Source of the DNA: Puccinia triticina
Taxonomy: Eukaryota > Basidiomycota > Pucciniomycetes > Pucciniales > Pucciniaceae
DNA: 64,000 bases
Direction: 5' to 3'
Assembly: GCF_026914185.1 (NCBI RefSeq)
Contig: NC_070569.1
Coordinates: 620,001-684,000, forward strand
Shown here: in pieces, positions 1 through 11,251 of the stretch
Layout of the letters: every line of letters starts with the position of its first letter
How positions within the stretch are numbered: the stretch's first letter is position 1
Made by a program: the position numbers and the translations under genes
The notes under the pieces: model-generated
Told to the model about the DNA's origin: nothing
Database searches by the model: none
The model's input: only the letters and a program-made list of their open reading frames with translations

Positions 1-1212
1 AACTTCAAAGCGAGGAATGATGGGAATAGGAAAACCATGAACTTCTTGGCTTCGCCTGAACTTGTCACTGCTATGGTTGGTTAGCACTGTCACTTTTTTC
101 CTCGAACCGCAATCAAGTGGGTTTTTTGACCGGGACTCAAATTATTTACTACCGTCTTCTCGTGATAGGCATTTTCCGGAAAACTATCATTCAACCCAAT
201 CACGGATACATTGACCGATTCAAATGGAAAACCGTTCAAGTTTGATCCACCTCACGGGGATCGTCTGCCAGCCCAAGGATTCGACCAAGGAAATCTATCC
301 TACATACCCGAGCCTGTTCCCAGCCCTCGGCCGGAAGCTCAGATCAGTATCGATCCACAATCCTCCAGGCTCGAGATCCTCAAACCGTTTGAGCCCCATT
401 GGACTGACCTCCAACAGCCGCTAGAGTTCAACAATTTGAAATGTCTGATCAGGATTCAAGGCAAATGTACGACGGATGAAATCTCTGCCGCTGGGAAATG
501 GCTCAAATTCAAAGGACATCTCTCTAACATCAGGTGCCTTATCCATCGTTTGTTTCAAGAAGACTGTCACTTACCGTCTTGTGCTTTTCTTTAGTGAGAA
601 TACCTTAATCGGTGCTAAGAATGATGAAAATGGCAAAATCAATTGCGCTTTGGATTCGGTGGATGGTCAAATGGTCGAAGGATCGATCCCTAATGTGGCC
701 AAGCGATGGAAATCTATTGGCCAACCATGGATGATTGTTGCAGACGTGAGTCACTGCTGATGATTAGTTTGTTTTTTTACCACACATTGATGGCTTCCGT
801 ATCCCGACTCGAAAATCGACGGTTCCGTATTGTCATCTAGTATAACTATGGAGAAGGATCGGCAAGAGAACATGCGAGTATGCAGCCGCGCTTCCTAGGC
901 GGCAAGCTAATCCTAGCCAAATCGTTTGCAAGGATCCATTTAGTGAACCTGATCAAGCAAGGCATCCTCGGCCTTACCTTCAAGCATCCAGAGCAAGACT
1001 ATCCGAAGATCTCGGCTGGCGACCGGATCTCTACTAAAGGCCTCGACCGAGTCTTGAACGGGAGCCTCGAAGAGCAGGTCTCTCTTATCATCACCAAACC
1101 CAACGGCTCCCAGCTCGAAATCGAAACCGTTCATGGCCTTAGCTCCCAAACCGCTCAGTTCATTAAAGCCGGTAGCGCGCTCAATCTTATTCGTCAACTC
1201 AAAGGAAAGTAA
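1..1212 (+). CDS. ACO1: Aconitate hydratase, 3' part of gene
   Basis: Aconitase interconverts citrate and isocitrate in the TCA cycle, using a [4Fe-4S] cluster. The visible part is the C-terminal portion, including the swivel domain; the 5' exons lie outside the window. Exons read as 1-75, 169-533, 595-745 and 841-1212, all with GT-AG introns that keep the frame. Family landmarks in order are SPELVTAMAF, FNPITDTL, IQGKCTTDEISAAGKWLKF, NYGEGSAREHA and LGGKLILAKSFARIH, followed by the domain 4 tail ending in QLKGK and TAA. The conserved arginines of SARE and KSFARIH are present. I see no targeting region, so mitochondrial location is inferred from the family. Nothing looks damaged. A broken partial copy of this gene lies near 12.9-13.4 kb. 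Homoaconitase is the alternative, but the KCTTDEISAAG and YGEGSAREHA blocks fit aconitase better. Confidence 0.93.
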
Positions 1213-1848
1213 CCATCTTCACCTTCCCGGCCTTTTTTTGAAAAGAGAGAAAACTTTTTTTTGCTCGTTCTGTCATGATGATCCCTCTCATCGCCACACC
1301 TGCACGTTCGTCGTCCCTCTCCTTCTCTTGATTGCCCTACGCATACATACCCCCTCCCTCCCCTTCTCTCTGTTCTTTTCTGCCTTCCTCTTCTGTGGAA
1401 TCAAGAAAAATAAAAAAAAGTACAAACAAAGTGGCTGGTGTTGATTGAGCTGGTGGGTGAGAAGAATGGATGACTTCCCATCCAATGGTGGTGCTAGGGA
1501 AATGGTGACTTATAGCTTGAAAGATTTCAAAGAACTAAGGCCATGTTTGTCAGGGCGATGGATGAAGTGCCCTGACCTTTACAGCCATTCCCAAAAAGCA
1601 GTCAGAGGAGAACGCTGCTTTGGATGCAACAGAGGTTGCTGGGATACTCAAAATCGTTCAAGCAAGTTGAGCAAGGGTTGGAAACCACATTGAATTTAAG
1701 TCCCACCATTTGAGTATGTCAAATTGGGTTCCCTTTGAGATTGAGATGTTTGCCTCTTGAAGGTAAAGATCAAGCTCTCTGGTTGGGGCCCCAGTCAAGG
1801 CAACACCTTTGGTCTTAGCAAGATGCTGTTGGAAGGCCAAGTTGTCTT
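1213..1848. other. Aconitase 3' flank, no gene seen
   Basis: The first 230 bases are T/C-rich and end in an A-rich stretch near 1403-1430, fitting a 3' UTR and polyadenylation region. The part around 1380-1450 is also recognisable downstream of the broken aconitase copy near 13.23-13.32 kb. The rest holds only short ORFs that resemble nothing I know. Confidence 0.5.
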
Positions 1849-1875
1849 CATCTTCATAGAGATGGCCCCTGTGAA

Positions 1876-1990
1876 CCCGGGTACCTGTCCAGATGCGGGT
1901 ACCCGCCAGCTTTTTTGCCAAAAGTTTGACACCCGCACCGCCTGGGGCAGTCAGGGTGGTTGCCTGCAGGTACCGGCGGGTACCTGCCCC
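1876..1990. repeat. GGTACC-rich subterminal repeats
   Basis: The motif CGGGTACC and its palindromic relatives recur here and again at about 3650-3900, close to the two ends of the hAT-like element. Repeated short motifs near the ends are typical transposase-binding or hairpin sequences in hAT elements; that role is inferred. Confidence 0.5.
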
Positions 1991-2370
1991 TCAAAATCAA
2001 CTGGAAGGATTCCTTCCAGTCAAAGAGGTTACAAAACCTCTTTGACCGGAGGGATTCCTTCTGGTCAAAGGGGTTCTGCAACCTCTTTGACTGGAAGGAA
2101 TCCTTCCGCTTGAAGAGGTTTTGTAACCTCTTCGACTGGAAGGCCATTGAAGAGGTTACAAAACCTCTTTGACCGGAAGGATTCCCTTCCAGTCAAAGAG
2201 GTTTTGTACTTTCTGGTCAAAGGGGTTCTGTAGCCTCTTTGACTGGAAGGAATACTTCCACTCAAAGAATTTTTGTAACCTCTTCAACTGGAAGGCCTTT
2301 GAAGAGGTTACAAAACCTCTTTGACTGGAAAGGCCTTCCAGTCAAAGAGGTTCTGTAACCCCTTTGACCG
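1989..2370. repeat. Palindromic minisatellite
   Basis: A unit of about 20 bases, CCAGTCAAAGAGGTT, alternates with its own reverse complement AACCTCTTTGACTGG, so neighbouring units form perfect hairpins. More units occur at 3472-3490 and 3688-3760 within the same element. The ORFs through it are an artefact of the repeat, with FDWK and QSKRL periods on the two strands. Confidence 0.85.
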
Positions 2371-2689
2371 GTGTAGGACTCCAGGGATGGATGGGTAATC
2401 AAAGTTCCTTTGAGGGGGAAATAAATTGTATGATAGGTTGAAAGGCTATTACAATCTACGGTGGTTTGAAAGACCTGCCCCTCTAATAGTACTATGCAAA
2501 TAACCAAGAGTCTTGTAATCAATATTTAAGAAAATGTGGCAGATTCCAAGATAGCTCTTACTTTTATATAGTAATCTCTATCAGACCTAAATATCTAATT
2601 CAATGTGTTTTCAGACCGGTTATAACTAAGGATAATGTGGTTTGTTATGGTGAAGTTCCTCTACTGTTGTTGATGTTATAATTTGTACT

Positions 2690-2830
2690 ACTACTTCTAC
2701 TTCTACTACTACTACTAATATGCTAATAAGGAGAATAGGTTGTTGGTTGGTTTGTTGTTGGTTTGTTGGTTGGTTGTTGATTCTACTACTGTACTAACAC
2801 TCTACTGACTGACTGACTCTACGCTACTCA
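2690..2830. repeat. CTA and TTGG microsatellites
   Basis: Runs of CTA and CTT triplets at about 2690-2717 are followed by GGTTGGTTTGTTG repeats and further CTACTACTG runs to 2850. This is simple sequence inside the hAT-like element. Confidence 0.8.
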
Positions 2831-3487
2831 AGACTACTACTGCTAAACTACCATATGTGACCAGACCTCTATAGGTTGATGATCCCCCCCAAAAGAGAAA
2901 TTATGGGGGGGAGAAGAGCTCCTTTTATATTGAAGAGTGAGGGATTTTAGCTCCAGGGGAATGTGTTTGAGGGAATTTAGCTGCAGGGGATCTCAGTTGC
3001 ACAGCATATGTACACCTGTACCGCACAGCCACACAAACAATGAGGGAATTGTGCTGCAGTGACACTATTTGTACACCTTATCTGCCTGCATATATTGCAC
3101 TGCCTGATGTCATGCGTTGCTATGTACCCAAGCCACCTTCCATATCCTTCAGAATGTGTTGCTATGTAACCAAGCCACCTTCCATGCACTCTGCACCCAA
3201 CTAGAATACTCCTCCTTTCCAGGATTTGGGGGTCAAAGCCTCTCTCTGATCCTCCTTCCTTCCTCCTCCCTTGTCCTTTTATCCACGTTGCGTATTTGCC
3301 TGTCCAATCCTCTGTGGCTACCAAAGGGTGTATGTATGTAAATGTTGTAGCTGTTGTGTAAGATTATATCCTCCTCTTGTAATGGGTTCCACCTGTATGT
3401 AAATTTACTATCATAATACCTTTTCCTATGTCCTTTTGGCATTGCAACAGGCACAGAACACCACACCGGAAGGATTACCTTCCAGTC

Positions 3488-3687
3488 TAGAGATGGCCAT
3501 TGGCACCCACCACTCTTTAGCAGGTAGCTATCTGCCCCTACAGGCAACCATGGCGGGTGCAAAGCTACATGTTTAACTTTTTACCAAAATTGAACACCCC
3601 AAGCCTGCTGGCTGGCACTTACCAGGGCATAAAGGACCTGCTGAAGAGTGGCAGGTACCCGCCAGCGGGTGCCAATGGCCATCTCTA
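3488..3687. mobile_element. Nested hAT MITE, 200 bp
   Basis: The inverted ends are TAGAGATGGCCATTGGCACC and its complement. The 8-bp target duplication TTCCAGTC flanks it exactly (3480-3487 and 3688-3695). The target is one unit of the host element's palindromic minisatellite. It shares its outer TIR with the surrounding 2-kb element, so a family member has inserted into a relative. It has no coding capacity. Confidence 0.85.
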
Positions 3688-4012
3688 TTCCAGTCAAAGA
3701 GGTTACAGACCTTCCAGTCAAAGAGGTTCTGTAACCCCTTGAAGGAAGGCCTTCCAATTGTTGTGGCAGCCGCCACCTGCCCAAAAAAGAGCAGGTACCT
3801 GCTAGAATACCCAGGTACCCGCTTGATTTCTCCCAGAAATCCAGCATCTGTACACGCTGGCGGGTAACCGCCAGCGGATAGCAGGTGCCCGCAACGGGTT
3901 CTTTGGGGCCATCTCTACATCTTCATTATGCTTCTGGAGCAACTCCTGAGTTTCAGATTCCTGGATCACTCACATCCCCACGGTGAACCAGGTCTCAATG
4001 GGTACCCATGGG

Positions 4013-4436
4013 CAAGGCTGAAATGCTGCGCTGCGCTACAAAAAAGCGGTCTTTTAGCGCAGCGCAGCGGGGAACCTCTGCGCGGTCAGCCAAAAAAGCG
4101 GTAGCGCAGCGCCAGTCCTGCTGCGCTACCGCTGAAAATAGCGGGGCCCCGCTTTTTTCCCGACCCAAAAAGCGGTAGCGCAGCGGGCGGGGCCACTCCT
4201 TTCAGCGCAGCGCAGTGGCCACCAAAACAGCTGCGGTTTTTTGGCTGGCAGCAGGGGAGCGCTACGCGGCCAGCTCAAAAAGCGGTAGCGCAGCAATGGT
4301 TCCGCTGCGCTACCGCTGAAAGTAGCCGGTCCCTGCTTCTTGCCAGACCCAAAAAGCGGTAGCGCAGCGGGCAGGGCCTCTACTTTCAGCGCAGCGCAGC
4401 GGCCACCAAAACCACTGCGCTGCGCTTTCACCCTTG
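4013..4436. mobile_element. GC-rich hAT-like MITE built of GCGCAGCG repeats
   Basis: The ends are CAAGGCTGAAA and, reversed, CAAGGGTGAAA, flanked by CCATGGG on both sides (4006-4012 and 4437-4443). The interior is almost entirely AAGCGGTAGCGCAGCG and its complement, so it folds extensively. Related GC-rich blocks lie at 32.09-32.29, 41.32-41.93 and 54.99-55.29 kb. The long minus-strand ORF across it is a repeat artefact. Confidence 0.65.
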
Positions 4437-4443
4437 CCATGGG

Positions 4444-5459
4444 CCAACACGTCCCCAAAAACCCGTGACCCAACCCACAAAGGGCCACCCAGTGGGCCAA
4501 CCCATCCGGGTCAAAAATGTGCATCCGGCTGACCCAACCCACACTCACCCCTACTTCTAGCTGCTGGATAAAAGGCATGATCTGTCTGATGGAAGTTTCC
4601 AAGCACTGAGGAAAAGTAGCCATATATATAGGGAGTGAGATTTGCAGTACAATACTGTAAGAAATATGTTTGAATGGTGCTGAAACACTGCTTTTTGCTT
4701 GCATCAGCTTTAAGGATTCTCAGAAGGTGAGCTTATTTGACCCCAGCTGCAGCTCATGGGATGGGGCCCAATGGGGACATGCTTACCACTAATTTGAAGA
4801 GGAGATGAAGGCCTTTTGACAGTTCAAGGGGCGGGCAAAAGTAGGGGATTGGGGGAAAAAAGTGAAGCTTGGGAAGCCCCAACCCCCTTTGGATCAAAGC
4901 TCCCAATCATACCAACAATTATCAAGGCAATAATTTCTTTCTCAGGAGCTGTAAAGAGAAAAAAAAAATCATGCATCATTTTTCAGTTTTCCATTACCAA
5001 TATTCATCCTTCCAAAATCCCTGTCCATCCCCCCTGATAACTCCTGTATTTGTTTAAAAAATTATCCAACAAACAAAAAAAATGCTGAATTGTTTATCAA
5101 TTTTTTGACTGGTTGTTGTTTGATCTTCCATATCAGCCCCCTTAGCCCATCTGGGGAAAAAAATGGAGCTCCAAGAGTCATCTTTGGGCCTCCAAACCAT
5201 CAAAATGGGATTACAAAAATTATAGCACACCCACTGTCCATAGTAGAATTATCTGTCTAAGAGCAACTTTACCGGTTGAGCTAAGATCACACAAGTTGTG
5301 AATAAAAGCTAACTGAGTAATGCTAGCTAAAGTAACAAGAGTGAAATAAATTTTACAAATTTATATCTGTGTGCATCTCAAAGGCAGTTAGCTTGTGAGC
5401 TAACTGTTGCTAAATTTACAAGCAGTTAGCTGGATTCAGAGCTTCCAGCTAGTTTAGCT
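4444..5459. other. AT-rich spacer, no gene seen
   Basis: Short ORFs only. The sequence is AT-rich with A runs and shows no splice-linked coding similarity that I recognise. Confidence 0.4.
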
Positions 5460-5482
5460 TGGTCTAAGCCCAGCCCCTAGCT

Positions 5483-5556
5483 TATAAACTAAGCCTCTCA
5501 AATAGAGGCACTGTGGGTCCCCGCCCAGAGGCCTCTCCGCAGGAGAGGCTTATGAA
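5483..5556. repeat. AAGCCTCTC hairpin, left copy
   Basis: A palindromic unit: CTAAGCCTCTC, a GC-rich core with GGTCCCCGCCC, then GGAGAGGCTTATGAATA. Related units lie at 8772-8853, 10,823-10,897, 45,495-45,598 and about 47,035-47,121. At 5.5/10.8 kb and at 45.5/47.1 kb they occur as inward-facing pairs, which is what the TIRs of a larger element would do. Confidence 0.65.
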
Positions 5557-7109
5557 TAGCGGTGTTGGCGTCATAGGGAGAGGCGCCAAAGTGCGCACAA
5601 CCAGGGACCCAAAAATCTTGCAAATGGTGGTCAGCGCGCACCTGAATTACCCAATACTGTGTGAAAGGAAACTGAACCTTGATTGAAGATGATGGCCCAA
5701 TTTATGCTTCAAATCCTTAATTATGGCAATCTGTTACAATTACTAGCACTTAGAACAAAAAAACAATTTACCCAATTCTTTATCTGAAAACATGGAGAAT
5801 TTCTCACTCTGGAGGAAATCAAAGAATCTCACACTGGGGTTTTCACCAAATAGTAACTGATGCAGGTAGTTGCTTCAATTGGGGATGCTTTTGTAGATGC
5901 TACATACCTTTGAGGAAAACCCGCATCAAACATCTGACAAATTTACCAAACTTGAAAGTGGAGGAATTCCTGTCAATCTGGCAATTCAGACCTGAGCCAA
6001 CAAATTTTGGATTTGACAGGGAAATCAAGGCTTTGGGACTCTAGATCACTTCTGGGAGGCTCCCAGATTGTGACAGGAGTTCCCCCAGCATCTGAGAAAA
6101 CCTTCTGACTCCAACTGGTAGTGGTAACCAACGGAACTTTGGGTCTGATCCTAATCCATTCCCCTCTTTTTTTTCTTGTAATTACTTGATTTGTTTCCCA
6201 CATAAGATAATGAATTTCCCCATATAAGATTGTCAAATATTTACTGGATGAATTCTTTTCAAGATCTAAAACCACTGGTTGACTGCCCGTTGAGATCTGA
6301 GGACCTCACAGAACTGATCTGGGGCCCCAAAAGCTATATTTACCTGCAAAAATCTAGACTTTTTGGGGCTCAATCCTTAACTGCAAGTGTCCCAGATGTG
6401 ATGGGAAGTCACCCACTGTAGGAACAGAACTGCAGCCTATGGGACTGCATTTCCCCCAACAAAAAATTAAAGTTTTGGGGATCCAAATCAAGTTCTGCAG
6501 GGGCTGCAGATTTGATGGTAACTCCTCCTCTGTGACACAAGAGAACTCAAAATAGGCAGTGCCAAGCTTGCCAGGGACCAGCCAAAGGTGCCATGTTTTG
6601 GCTGCTTGGCAGGGGCCCCTTGGTGTGTACCTTGCTAAAAGGAGGCACCAAAAAACCTAATTATGAATTATTTCTGCAGGCTTGCAGATAAAGGAAGGAT
6701 TTTCAATCCCAAAAACACAAAAACAAAAGTTGAAAATAAACAACATATGTAAACGTATGTACAAAGAAATCTGAATCAACTGTTTTCTTGGCAGTGCCAA
6801 TGGGCACCCTCACCTAAAATTTTGAGGCCAAATATTTCACACTGATTCACTGCAAGAAAAACTGCTTGCAGTTGAGATGCAGCAAGCTTGAATCAAGCCT
6901 CAGCTCAAGCTGGAGTCAAGCATCCAAATTCCATGCTGGTGCAACTTGAGTGTATACCTTGTCCAGAATCCCAATTCTGAACATTCTTTAGTGATCATGC
7001 AATAGGCTGAGGCAAATTTTCAAACTTGAAAATGAGCATTCCCCTGAGCACCCTTTTATTTTATTTTATTAAACACTCCATGTGCCATTGAATCCAGCCA
7101 AAATAACAT

Positions 7110-7505
7110 AAACAGGGTGTGTACACATGAAAGGGATGTGTACATAAGAAATGAATATGTAAGCATGAAAGGGGAATGTGAGAAGGTGTATTAACACATA
7201 AAAGGAATATTTACATGATGAAAGGGGCATGTATGCATGAAAGGGGTTTGCATGCATGAAAAGGGTTTGTATGTATGAAAGGAGTATGGGTATTTGCACA
7301 TGAAAGGGATATTTAAACATCAAAGGGGTATGCAAACCTGAATGATGAAAGGGGTATTGAAAGGGATGTAGCACATGAAAGGGATACCTGCACATGAAAG
7401 GGGTATGTGCACATAAAGGGGTATGGACACATGATGAAAGGGGTGAATGCATAAAAAGGGATATGTGCACATGAAAGGGGTATGTGCACATGAAAGGGGA
7501 ATTTG
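7110..7505. repeat. CATGAAAGGGGTATGTGCA minisatellite
   Basis: About twenty imperfect units of 17-20 bases with a constant ATGAAAGGG core. Lengths and spacers vary, so the array is diverged. The HVHIPF-type minus-strand ORF here is produced by the repeat. Confidence 0.85.
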
Positions 7506-8771
7506 CACAGGTATAAACTCAGTATTTTGGAGCCTGTACTCAGTTTTTGGAGCTTAGACTAACTCTTGCATAAATTATGCAATTTGCATGTAATCAACCA
7601 GTGCTTGACTCTTGCATGAGGCACAGCTTGCCTTGAGCTCTTGCATCTCAACTGCAAGCAGTTTCTAGAGTTTTTCTTGCAGTGATTGAAGGAATCTGTT
7701 TTGAAGTTCAAAGGAATCCTGAAGGATATTCAATTGCTCTGAAGATCCATTTTTGGATTTTCTGATAATATGCAAGGTTGATTATCCTATCTGCAACAAA
7801 ATTTAAAAATTTAGTGGCTAAATGTGTAGGATCTGCAAATATCTGTGGGTTTGTAAGTCCAAGATCCACATGCATGATGTTCTTAGATCCTTGGTTTACT
7901 TTTCTTCACTTTTTTATTATACCTAGAAAAATTAGTCAAGGAGAAATGTTGGGATTGAAAAGCTGAGACCAGCACCATGTGAAAGCTGGGGTCCAGAATT
8001 ATCTCTTGGAGGTCTGAGGGGGTGGCTAGCTGATACATAGGGTGCATACCATACCTGTTGTAAAACTGATTCTTGCCTGAGTTTCAACTTCTTTTTGCAA
8101 GAATCTATTTTGAATCACCATTTGCCATTTCTTTCTTACCCAAATTTTTGACCTTGTGCACAAGTTAGAGAATGTTGACTAGTACCCAGCACCGCTTGGC
8201 AGGTACTCCCTGCACCCACCAGGTGGTTCCAGGTGCCCTTTTTTGGCAAAAAGCAGTGCTGTACCAGGGTACTGCCCCCAAGTACCACCTGAACTGGTGG
8301 GGGAAACCGGTATCCCCGGACCAGGGCCATTGAAACCAGCCAGCAACATACACAGTCCCTTGATTGCCAGTCATTTGGCCATTGAGAGCAGCTTGGGTGG
8401 CTTTCACAGCTACAGGACATCAAGGGAGCTGTGTGTATACTCCTTCCAACTTTTGGTGGCACTGCAGGGTTATCTTCTTGGACTGGCAGCTCTGACAATT
8501 CCTCAGACTGCCACTACAGACAAAAGGCTTCTGCCTCCAGGTTGGAAACTCCTGATGCAAGATCAGGAGATTCTTGCATTTGGGGGTGTTCAAAGTAGAG
8601 CCCCCAGGTTGGTGTTTTTGGCAGTGATTTTTTTTTCCTGGAAATCAGACCTGATTGAGGTCCTGTGCAACCTGATTTCAACTTTGAAACCCCCTAGTGA
8701 AGCTTTACAGGCCTGTGGCTGAAATTCAGAAATCATTTTCAGCCACACAAGCCCACAAGATTTTCTAACAT

Positions 8772-8853
8772 GGCTGCTAGCTTAACAAAGCCACTCAAAC
8801 AGAGGTGCTGGGGACCTGCCCAGAGAGCTCTCTGTAGGAGAGGCTTACTTGCT
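8772..8853. repeat. AAGCCTCTC hairpin family, internal copy
   Basis: A diverged member of the family described at 5483-5556: GCTAGCTTAACAAAGCCACTC, core GGGGACCTGCCC, then GTAGGAGAGGCTTA. It lies in the middle of the repeat nest. Confidence 0.5.
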
Positions 8854-9654
8854 CTCCCTCAATTTTGGCACAAGTAGAAGGGATATTCAGTGCAAAAAAT
8901 AAAAATACAGCCCTATAAATTGTAATAAACATAATAAAATAAAACTGCATAGACAGTCTTGCAGCCTTGATAAATGTGCAAATTTTGACACCTGTTCCAG
9001 CCTCTCAATCCAAAGACTGAAATCCCTATGGCAAAAGTGTCCAGGAATCTAGGTCAAGGCAGCAAAAAAAAATTCCAAACCATGTCTTAAGTTTGGAAGA
9101 TCCATGTGTGGATCCACATTTGGCCAGAGGGATGTGGATCCGCATTTGACCAGAGGGAAGCGCAGTGGTGATCTTAGCTTATGTACATACAATGGAGGAC
9201 TTCCTGTTGATCTGGAAAGTCAGATCTGAGCAACCAGATATCAAATTTTGCCGGGAAATCTGGGTCCCCAAAGATCCCCGAAGTGATCCAGAGTTCCAGA
9301 TTCCAGATTCCCCTGCAAAATCTGAAATTCCAGATCTGTTCAAAAGTGACAGGAAGTCATCCAATGAGTCAATTGACATACAACCTGGAAAGCATGCAGA
9401 TTTTTTTGGTCCACAGGATCTACAAGCAATACAGCCTTGTGAATCCTTGTGCAGATCCATTTCTTGAGAAGTCACTTTTCAAAACTTTATTGAACATACA
9501 TTGATGGTGATACAAACATTCTGAGGAGATTACAAAGGGTCAGAAAGCTGTGGCTCAGACCTTTGGAGGTGCTGGGGGTGGAGCTATTAAAAAAGTTAAA
9601 ATTCTTTACAGCCATTTGGTACTTTCTGCTCCGCTATGAAATTGGGGATAATAT

Positions 9655-9740
9655 GCAAGTCCCTCCCTGTAGGAGGGGCTGCATTGCAGCCAGCCACAGC
9701 AAGCCTCCCACCAGTGGGACTTGTGTCAAGTTAGACATGG
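9655..9740. repeat. AAGTCCCTCC hairpin, paired with 10,151-10,233
   Basis: This copy runs CAAGTCCCTCCCTGTAGGAG to GGGACTTGTGTCAAGTTAG. A copy in opposite orientation occupies 10,151-10,233. The two bracket about 410 bases, so they may be the ends of one small nested element. Confidence 0.6.
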
Positions 9741-10822
9741 CTGTACTTGCCTCTAAAGTGGGATGTCTGTCCCTACAAGATTGAGCAAATGGCACAGAAG
9801 ATGTCCCACTTGCTTACAGCAATGGCAGAAAAGCTTGCTGATTTGTGTGGCTGAAAATGATTTTTGAATTTCAGCCACAGGCCTGTACAGCTTCACTGTA
9901 AGGCATTCAAAACCCCTTTGGACGGCTGGGTCTGCTTGAGGAGGGTGCTGGGCTGGCCATGGGGGCAGGGGGGTTGTGCAGCAAAGCCCCAGATTGACAT
10001 AAAATCACTCCAGGATTCCTATGGTGCAACCCTTGAGGCCACAAAGTTAAACACAAAGAAACTGAAGTTTTTCTTCTGATGGCACTCCTGACATACAGGA
10101 GCCATACAGGCTTTGAGGCTGAAATCAGCAGCCCAAAAGTTGGGCCTACCCTAACTTGACACAAGTCCCCCCTGGTGGGAGGCTCGCTGTGGCTGGCCGC
10201 GAAGCGGCCCCTCCCGCAGGGAGGGACTTGTGCACAAAGTCAAAATTTTGGCTGAGAAAGAAATCATGAATGGCTGGAGGAAAAATACTTAGCATCACCC
10301 AGCCTCCCCCTCAGCTCCTGTGGACCTGCCCCAGAGCCAAATTACACTTCTCAATCTCAGCTTTCAAATGGCGCTGGTCTCATCTCCTCAATCCTTATCA
10401 TTTTTTCTGTACTAATGTTTTAAAAATAAAAAAACACAAAGAAATGTAAACCAAGGAATTACAACCATCATGCCTTGTGGATATTGGATTCACAAGCCTG
10501 CAGATATCTGCAGATCCTACACCTGTAGCCACCCAGTTGTTGCAGATAGGATATTCAATTGTGCATATTATCAGAAAATCCAAAATTGGATCTTCAGTGC
10601 AATGGAATATCCTCCAGGATTCCTTTGACCTCCAAAATGGATTCCTTCAATCAGTTTTGGAGTTTATGCCTCAAAAACTTGGGGGAGGGTGCCCATCAGC
10701 ACTGCCAAGAAAACTGTCTATTCAGTTTTTCTTGTGCATATTTTGGTGAATTTTAAATTTTGTTTTTGTGTTTTTAGGATTGAAAATCCTTCCTTTGTCT
10801 GCCAGCCTGCAGACATTATTCA

Positions 10823-10897
10823 TAAGCCTCTCCTACGGAGAGCCCTCCGGGCGGGGTCCCCCGGACCCTCCGTTCGAGAGGCTTAGTTAAGCTAGGG
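10823..10897. repeat. AAGCCTCTC hairpin, right copy
   Basis: A GC-rich, CpG-rich palindrome from AAGCCTCTCCTACGGAGAG to GAGAGGCTTAGTTAAGCTAG. It is the inverted partner of 5483-5556 and the best-preserved member of the family in the window. Confidence 0.65.
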
Positions 10898-10905
10898 CCT
10901 ACCCA

Positions 10906-11251
10906 ACCGCAAGCTTTTCTAGCATTGCTGTACCTCTTTCGGAGGTCACTACGCTCTGCCGAGGAGGGACTTGTGTTAAGTTCGGAAGGGGTGCACATAG
11001 CCCCCAAGTCCCAATGCAACAGGTGGTTTACCATTGCGCGACTCAAAACTCTTCAAATTCCCCCAGTCCTCTGGCAACGCGGGAGCCGTTGCTGGGGGAG
11101 ACAGGCCTTATTAAACTCGGGGAGGGCACGAGGCTGATTCCTTCCGACCACCTACAATGCACACAAGGCATCTTTCTAGCCGCAGTCTCGAGAGTAGGTT
11201 GTTGTTTTGTTACGACTGGAGCACGGGGCACATGATGATGATTAAATTGCT
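10906..11251. other. eL42 3' flank with repeat remnant
   Basis: Another fragment of the GAGGGACTTGTGTTAAG hairpin family lies at 10,960-10,985. The rest holds only short ORFs. The eL42 stop codon is at 11,252-11,254. Confidence 0.4.

Larger units (their letters stand above)
1857..3917. mobile_element. hAT-like non-autonomous element with 8-bp TSD
   Basis: The ends are inverted repeats starting TAGAGATGGCCCC; the right end is GGGGCCATCTCTA. The 8-bp direct repeat CATCTTCA flanks both ends (1849-1856 and 3918-3925). An 8-bp duplication and a TAGAG-type terminus are characteristic of the hAT superfamily. No transposase is visible, so it should depend on a partner. The interior is built of palindromic minisatellite, GGTACC-rich segments, triplet microsatellite and a second hAT MITE of the same terminal family. 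The superfamily call rests on TSD length and end sequence only. Confidence 0.8.
5460..10905. mobile_element. Nest of inverted and direct repeats, decayed elements
   Basis: Segments inside this block match each other. In inverted orientation, 6655-6830 matches 10,680-10,815; 7655-7920 matches 10,425-10,660; and 8690-8755 matches 9843-9905. In direct orientation, 5970-6060 resembles 9180-9270. Hairpin ends of the type CCCTAGCTTA...CTAAGCCTCTC lie at both outer borders facing inward. This is best read as large, decayed TIR elements inserted in one another. No transposase is recognisable and no ORF looks real. The matches are imperfect, so the copies are old. Confidence 0.6.

Noticed and set aside
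4126..4704. A 192-codon minus ORF across the GC-rich MITE
   Set aside because: Most of it is encoded by GCGCAGCG repeats inside a MITE with clear target duplications; there is no domain and the composition follows the repeat.
7069..7491. A 140-codon minus ORF rich in HVHIPF and CTHP repeats
   Set aside because: It is the translation of the ATGAAAGGG minisatellite. All frames through the array show the same periodic text.
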